DNA of 49,896 bases from Fragilaria crotonensis (taxonomy: Eukaryota; Bacillariophyta; Fragilariophyceae; Fragilariales; Fragilariaceae), in the NCBI GenBank assembly GCA_022925895.1, contig JAKSYS010000472.1:1-49896 (forward strand). The letters are read 5' to 3'. The notes below the pieces were generated by a model. That model was not told the DNA's origin, searched no databases, and was given only the letters and a program-made list of their open reading frames with translations. Below are positions 44,401 to 49,896 of the stretch, piece by piece; positions within the stretch are counted from its first letter, which is position 1, and each line of letters opens with the position of its first letter. A program made the position numbers and the translations under genes.

Positions 44401-47144
44401 CAGTGCCAAAAAGAGGTTCGAATGATGTGCCATGATAATTGTCCTCTGACACACCGTAGACTGTTTTGACTGTGTATTGCATGAGTTCCAGTGCCTCCGC
44501 ATGTACCCGGATTGCATTCTCTGGCATACCGCATCTTCTCGCTGCGAGCATCCCAAGGGCCACTATAATTCGATCATAGCATGCTGACGCGTCATTGTCA
44601 AAACGTGCTAGATCATGTTTGAGAACCCGGCACAAGTCGGTAGTAAGCTCAGTAAGCATGACTGGGTCGATTGCAGTGCAGTAGGAACCGAGCCGTGCTG
44701 ACCGGGATGTAGAATATCCAATTCGCAGGCCTTACGAACCAAACGGTGTCCCCATTGCAACTTGAGAAAGAAGTTGAAGTCGGCTTCAAACAAGTGAATT
44801 ATCCTGAGGCGGTTGATCCGAGGTTGTCCTTGATCTTTTTCGATGAGAACGTTGGTAGCTTTACTCCAGCGTGGTATTGCAATACCTCGGGCAATAGCAA
44901 TATTCATAAATTGGACCATGCATTTCAAGAGTACAGGGTGCTGTATTATTGCCTTATAGTGGCCAAGATGTCGACCAGATGGTGACGTCGATGTTGATTC
45001 CGGCCACTGTTTGAATCCCTTATGCAAGTCATCTTCAGATATCTCGACAGCTATCAGTGGGCTATTAACTACGCGTTCGGGTACTGCAAATGATGCCAGG
45101 AATTCTTGTAGCGCCTCGTCATCGTCACTCCATTCGCCCGGAATTTCACCTTTCAAAAGCCTCTTTGAGGCTTGTGATAAACTAGAGCTAAGTGCATCAT
45201 GAATCACTCCATGTCCACATGGGGACTCTGACGCTGCTCGAAATGAGTTGCGATTGTAGGTCAAGAGATGACGCTCAATATCATCCCTATTGATCACAGT
45301 CTCCCATAAGAGGTCTTCCGGGTCAGTTTGTTGAAGAAGTTCATATATTTGTGAATCATCCTCAGGCTCGTGTGGTACTATTCGTGGAATCATAATCTTC
45401 GTGATTCCAGCGCGCTCGGAGGTTTACCACTTACGAAGTTCCCGAAACGTTCCGCGGCAGACTTCACTCGTTATCGTCTGCTTGACGATCTTTGCTTTCC
45501 GCTTTGATTCCTTACACGTGGCTGGATTGCTATCATCCTCGTATGTTTCGAGCAGCTCCTGATAGCACTTCATGCGTAGCGGTACCGAATTTTTCTGGCA
45601 TCGTCTAAACTCTCTTGTCGCCCGATTTAGATACTCGCGTATTGTTGTAACCGAAAGTAGAGTTCCCAGGTGAGGCAGTACAAAGGACGGCTCATGGGTC
45701 TGAACTTTTGCTTGCCATCTGTAGAAGCAGTCAGTATAATCAAGCGACGAGTCTTTTGCCTCACGAAGACGTAGCTTCCAGTACCGACGCAGTATTGCTG
45801 AGTTTCGCAGAGCCGGAGACCATCGATACTTCTTGTGGGAAATGCGAAGAAGGGATTCAGAAATCTCCATTGCTCGTCCCTGGTCATTGTCCCATTTTAT
45901 CAAGAGAGCTCGAACTTCTTCCGACTTTTGGTGTGGTGTGTAGAAAATAATCGGTCGATACGGTCCACCATATTATGTTGTGAATAATATTTCATCATTG
46001 ACTGCTGGTATTGTAACACGTGTTCAGGGTTGCCAGTATGTAGAGAGCGGTGATGGAAGGGTATTGCCGTAGGAGAATTCTTCTGAAAAATCGTTGTCAG
46101 CTGTATGTCAACGTATAGACCACGATGGTCAGACTGAGGACCTTCCCAGTAAGAGAGAGTGCCTGACCGAGACATAGACTGCTTCACCGATTCGCAGCCA
46201 AAAATGAAATCAATTCGCCTCGATGCTGATCCAATGTATGTGGAAGGAGCAGGATTCTGGTGATGGAGATCAAAAAGATTACATTCCTGGAGAAAAGATG
46301 CCAATTTGGAATCTGTGTCGACTGTCGCATTCGCGTCGAGCATGAGTATTATCATATGTCCCATATCCTGAAGTCGATGAATTAGTTTTGCCATGTCATT
46401 CAAGAATTCCTGGCGCGGGTTGTTGTGACGCTTATGTTGGGAGCGAAAGTAATCATACTCGCGAAGAAATGCGCTTCCCAGAGGTGCTGTTCTTGCTGAT
46501 CCAGAACACACCCTATACGCTGTTATAATCGAGAGATATGTATTGTCGCGGCCCATCAGAGATATGCCACTCCACCGACCGAGACCTGTTATATCGGAGA
46601 GATCAATGTCGCCATTGACACATGACACCACACGATCAGTAGCGAGAGTGAGATTGCCTCCAGATTGAAAGGTCTCAGTTGGAAGACACAGATCTAGATC
46701 CTTAGTTGGCGACCCAAATATGACTTTACTTTGACTGTATTGCCGACGAAGAATGTGACGAAAGTCAGAGCATATATGCGGGTGTGTCCAACAAGTATTT
46801 GTCTCCGCGAGTCCAGCAATGTCTACCTCATATGATTTGAGGCATGAGAGATAATATCGATAATCTTCCCCTGCTGTCGAATACGTCAATCCTTTTACGT
46901 TCTGAAAAAACAATCGGATGGAGCCGTTTTGTTTTTGAAGAATAGTATCACCGAATGACTTGTCTGGATTTGGGTCGAGAGGGGATGCCCACCTTTTACG
47001 ACCAGGGCGGTGGGATGGTAGCAGAAGAATAGAAGACATTGGAAGGGATGAAGCGGACTCATCAATGGAGTGGAAAGATCGCTGGGGTTTGCAGGAAACT
47101 CGCGTCTCCTGCAAGGAAGAGGTTGATCGCCGCTGGGAAATCAT
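41446..47144 (-). pseudogene. Retrotransposon ORF2: APE endonuclease, reverse transcriptase, RNase H; frame-shifted
   Basis: Starts ATG 47144 inside the ORF1 stop. Endonuclease (47144-45930): IRLFFQNVKGL, IAGLAETNTCW, LMLDANATV, SRRIDFIFG and QSDHRGLYVDI, covering the catalytic Asn, Glu, Asp and His. A linker (45903-45424) ends in TAA at 45424, and the same frame continues. Reverse transcriptase: SPSGRHLGHYKA, RINRLRIIHLFEADFN, then after a frame change near 44655 HDLARFDNDASACYDRI, GTGQGSGASP and AFVDDTSLGF, so the catalytic Asp residues are present. RNase H: LYIASDGGLHG, SELAGC, ITDSKSAIS, WVKGHQDS. CPCCKTTDETSEHLLRC follows. Two more frame changes near 41880 and 41790 lead to the end at 41446. 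Confidence 0.9.
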
Positions 47145-49603
47145 AGTGGAGACCCTCCGCCAAGAGAGTTTTGGGTATTGTATCGACTCTCTAGGTCGGT
47201 GGTAATATCCTCAAGGGATCGATTAGTTGATGAGTCCTCATGTCCATCACTTGATGCCATCGCGGTGTTTAGATCTGCTTCTTCGGTATTCGTGTCCTCC
47301 GAATGCTCGTCAAAGTCCAATTCTTCATTTTGTCCCATTGTCTGTATCCCTGGTCGTTGCTTCTTTTTATCTGGTGATCGAAATTTGCCCGATTCTGTTG
47401 AAGATGATGATTTCGATGCCGAAGAATTATGAGAGACGCTTCCATCTTCGTGGGATGCTTTGTCGTCATTTAGCTTTTCCTCGGGCTCATTTGGCATCAA
47501 CGCAATGAGGGTCTCTCCTACTATCTCACCTCCAGCGATTTGAACGTTTGCATTTGTAGGCACACCAGGAGATACGTTTGGGGATGGGCGACGAATTTTC
47601 ATTGACTGCTCTTTTATCGTCGAGTGATTCGTTGCCATCAGACCCATAAGGAGACTTATTTTGTCGCTCAAAATATTTATTGAGGCGCCAAATCCCTCTT
47701 GATTTTCCATTACTACCAGAATCTGACCATTCATATTTTGAATGTCAGCCCTCTGAACCTGTTGGGATTCATCCAGTTTTGAATCGATGTCATTCTTTAG
47801 AGAGTCGATTTTTGACTCGACCTCGTCGAAACGATGCAATTGTCGCTCAATTTGGGATAATCTATCGGAGGATATCTTTTCCTTGCGATCAAATTCAGAC
47901 TGTTGACGTGTGATTCGTGCCTCGAGTTCGATAAACCTTGCACTTGAGGTGGAAAGCATTGATTGACGAGACTTGCCGGAGAGACTGTTCGACGATGTAG
48001 AGACGGTTGCATTATCAACAGATCTGTTCCGGTACTGATTTCGGAGAGATTCGAGAGGCGTTGGTGGAAGTTTTGCTTTTCCATCGTCTTGGCTGTCGTC
48101 AGACTCATGGCTCACCATAGAGACGTCAGATTCTACAGAATTCTGCTTTTCGGAGGACACACTGGATGACTCAGAAACCTTTTCTTTCGTGGAGATGGCC
48201 TGATATTCGGGTGACACAGATAAGTTTTCCAAGAAACACAGGTTTGCTTTCAATTTTGGGTTCACATGTATGACTGACGGTGGACCGATGACTTCACGAA
48301 ATCGAGCCTCTCGCTGTGTAAATGGAAATACCTGCCTCCGATATACTTCAAGAGCATGGTTCGCTGCATGTTCGTGTTGTGGTGGGACCAAAAGATATGC
48401 TTTTTGGTCGAGACCACCGTTGACTACGTCACATTGAATGTATGTTTTTCCATCCAACGACTTGATTGTCTTGGACCATTCACGAAGAGTGCGTTCGACT
48501 GTTTTTCCGTCTTCCTGGTACTCAGTACGAAGAGTGTCAAGGTTTGCGAACATGGGAAATAGGGAATACCTTTGAGAGACTTGATATACTTGTCGTGAGT
48601 TTCAAAGAGTTTTCCAACTTGTTCCTTGGTCATGTCGGCGAAAGCGAAACGTGGGATGTAAACCGGTGATCTATCGCCAGTCAGATGAGCAATAAGAACT
48701 TGACTGATAGGGTGAACATGCTTTTCACCACATTGAATGACCAGATGGTTGATTGCTTGATCCAAAGGAGTACGGCGGTGTAAGAGTATGTCAAAGCCAG
48801 GAGTAGAATCTGGAAGTGTGCTTCGAAGAAACTGCAGGTATCGCAAACGGTGAGTAGTCATTGGAGCTTTGAGAAGTATGTAGCCCGCAATCACCAGTTT
48901 CCCGCTTGTGCTTTTAGAATTCGAGAATGACACTGTTGCGTTGTACTTTTCGAGAGTTGCCTTTGTAGTTTCAAGATTCCTCCATGCGGACGGTGTTTTG
49001 CTCGTGAATCCAAAGCGGAGTGGAATTATCATCATTGATTGAGAAGGCATCAGAGTGATCGATGGACAGATGAAAGATCTGACTTCCTGCGGTGTCATGT
49101 GTGAAATCGAGTTGTACTTCTCGAGTCCTTCCGTTCCCCAGTGATACAAAAGACCGTCGTCATCACTGAATAGTTCATTTAAGAGAGTAGATTGATGTTG
49201 ACAGAGAGGATGACTGTCGTGAGGTGCTGTTTGATCAATCTTTGTCTTCCAGCGGATTGTGATACGGTAAGTACCATCGTTAACTGGAACATTTAGATTA
49301 GGAATGATTGCCGATACTTTGCCATCCTGTGATTCTGTGGATAATCCATCGTTGTTTGTATCGGATACTTTGGCTTGGACAAATGTTGCCGCAGTTTCCG
49401 GAGGAGGATCGTTTGTTTCGACATTGATACTTTCAACAACAGGTGGTTTCAACGGAGAGTGGTTCTGGTTCTTCCTGAATTGTTTTCGGGAGGAGCGAGC
49501 GAAAGCCACGAAAGGATCGTGTGAAACCTAGGCTGTGCAAATCCATCGATTTACTTGTCTTGAATTCTGCGATCGTGCTTTCTGAGGTCCTACTTTCTTC
49601 CAT
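47141..49603 (-). pseudogene. Retrotransposon ORF1, coiled-coil protein; frame-shifted
   Basis: The likely RNA-binding/chaperone ORF of the element. From ATG 49603 (MEESRTSESTIAEFK) it shifts frame near 49520, runs through a globular region (TYRITIRWKTKI, LRFGFTSKTPSAWRNL, SPVYIPRFAFADMTKEQ), shifts again near 48545 and continues (MFANLDTLRTEYQ) to TGA 47143-47141. The second half holds a Ser-rich segment, a coiled coil (about 47960-47740, ARFIELEARITRQQSEFDRK onward) and a Ser/Asp/Glu-rich tail. No CCHC knuckles or RRM could be identified. Confidence 0.75.
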
Positions 49604-49896
49604 GGAGTAATCGAAAACCTTTGATTGCTGCCATAGAGTACCACGTGGTTTCCAGAGTATCAATAGTCAAAACCGATGGGTCCTGACAGCGAGGAAAGGC
49701 TGAGATATCTTGCTGGCCCATGCCTGAGTTTGTCCGAATCAACTTCTTCTTTCAATCTGATACATGTAATTGTACCAGATGACACTGTGCAACCTGATGG
49801 GGTCTGTTTCAAACTCAGTCCACATCATTTCGAACAATTCTCCAGAAACAGCGTAGTGTCCGAGGACAGAGTATCTGTACCAGGCAGTAGGAGTAT
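49604..49896. other. Upstream flank of ORF1, element boundary not seen
   Basis: May be the retrotransposon 5' UTR. An in-frame extension to 49663 without stops exists. No repeat or promoter motif could be identified. Confidence 0.4.

Larger units (their letters stand above)
41446..49603 (-). mobile_element. Non-LTR (LINE-type) retrotransposon, decayed
   Basis: About 8.2 kb of coding remains on the minus strand. ORF1 (49603-47141) is followed by ORF2 (47144-41446) with an APE endonuclease, reverse transcriptase, RNase H and a C-terminal CCHC-like motif. This order is typical of LINEs with an RNase H domain, such as the I group. At least one frame break in ORF1, four in ORF2 and one stop codon show it is inactive as read. 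No LTRs are seen. The 5' end may lie beyond 49603 and the 3' end below 41446. Confidence 0.9.

Overview
The window is nuclear DNA from a photosynthetic stramenopile, most likely a diatom. Evidence: short GT-AG introns (65 to 212 bp); two N-termini with a signal peptide followed by a Phe-led transit region, the diatom plastid-targeting pattern (a PPR protein and a TatA/B-type protein); and proteins rich in Asn, Gln, Ser and acidic tracts. The species is not identified. I found no tRNA, rRNA or CRISPR.

Left part (1-15.2 kb). The minus strand starts with a large CBP/p300-type histone acetyltransferase gene running off the left edge. One bromodomain precedes the HAT and a second appears to lie inside the HAT fold. 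The gene is broken by about seven one-base frame changes but has no in-frame stop in the composite frame. Then come a plastid-type PPR gene (+), a small acidic protein (-), a MYND-finger protein (-), a roughly 1.06 kb inverted-repeat-bounded segment, and two divergent PLAC8-family genes whose introns could be placed.

Middle (15.7-25 kb). Two divergent paralogues encode proteins that are nearly one quarter cysteine. Between them sits a 3,553-bp hAT transposon with 18-bp perfect terminal inverted repeats and an 8-bp target duplication. It holds relics of a BED finger and the hAT dimerisation domain, plus a satellite-like array of about 188-bp monomers arranged as 376-bp dimers. A small heat shock protein (-) and a plastid TatA/B-type translocase subunit (+) follow.

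Right part (25.8-41 kb). A four-exon gene joins a SHAQKYF-type MYB domain, ankyrin repeats and a full histone deacetylase in one reading frame (1,204 codons). Its 3' end lies in a head-to-tail duplication (29071-33208 and 33209-37366) that also carries a 2OG-Fe(II) oxygenase-like gene and a GH72-type glucanosyltransferase gene. Damage is reciprocal: oxygenase copy 1 and GH72 copy 2 are broken, while oxygenase copy 2 and GH72 copy 1 are intact. A small hypothetical gene (-) and KRR1 (+) follow.

Right end (41.4-49.9 kb). A decayed non-LTR retrotransposon lies on the minus strand: ORF1, APE endonuclease, reverse transcriptase, RNase H and a C-terminal zinc motif. ORF1 and ORF2 overlap as ATGA.

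Many frame breaks are one-base changes, several of them in short homopolymers. Sequence error is therefore a serious alternative to gene decay for the otherwise healthy genes.
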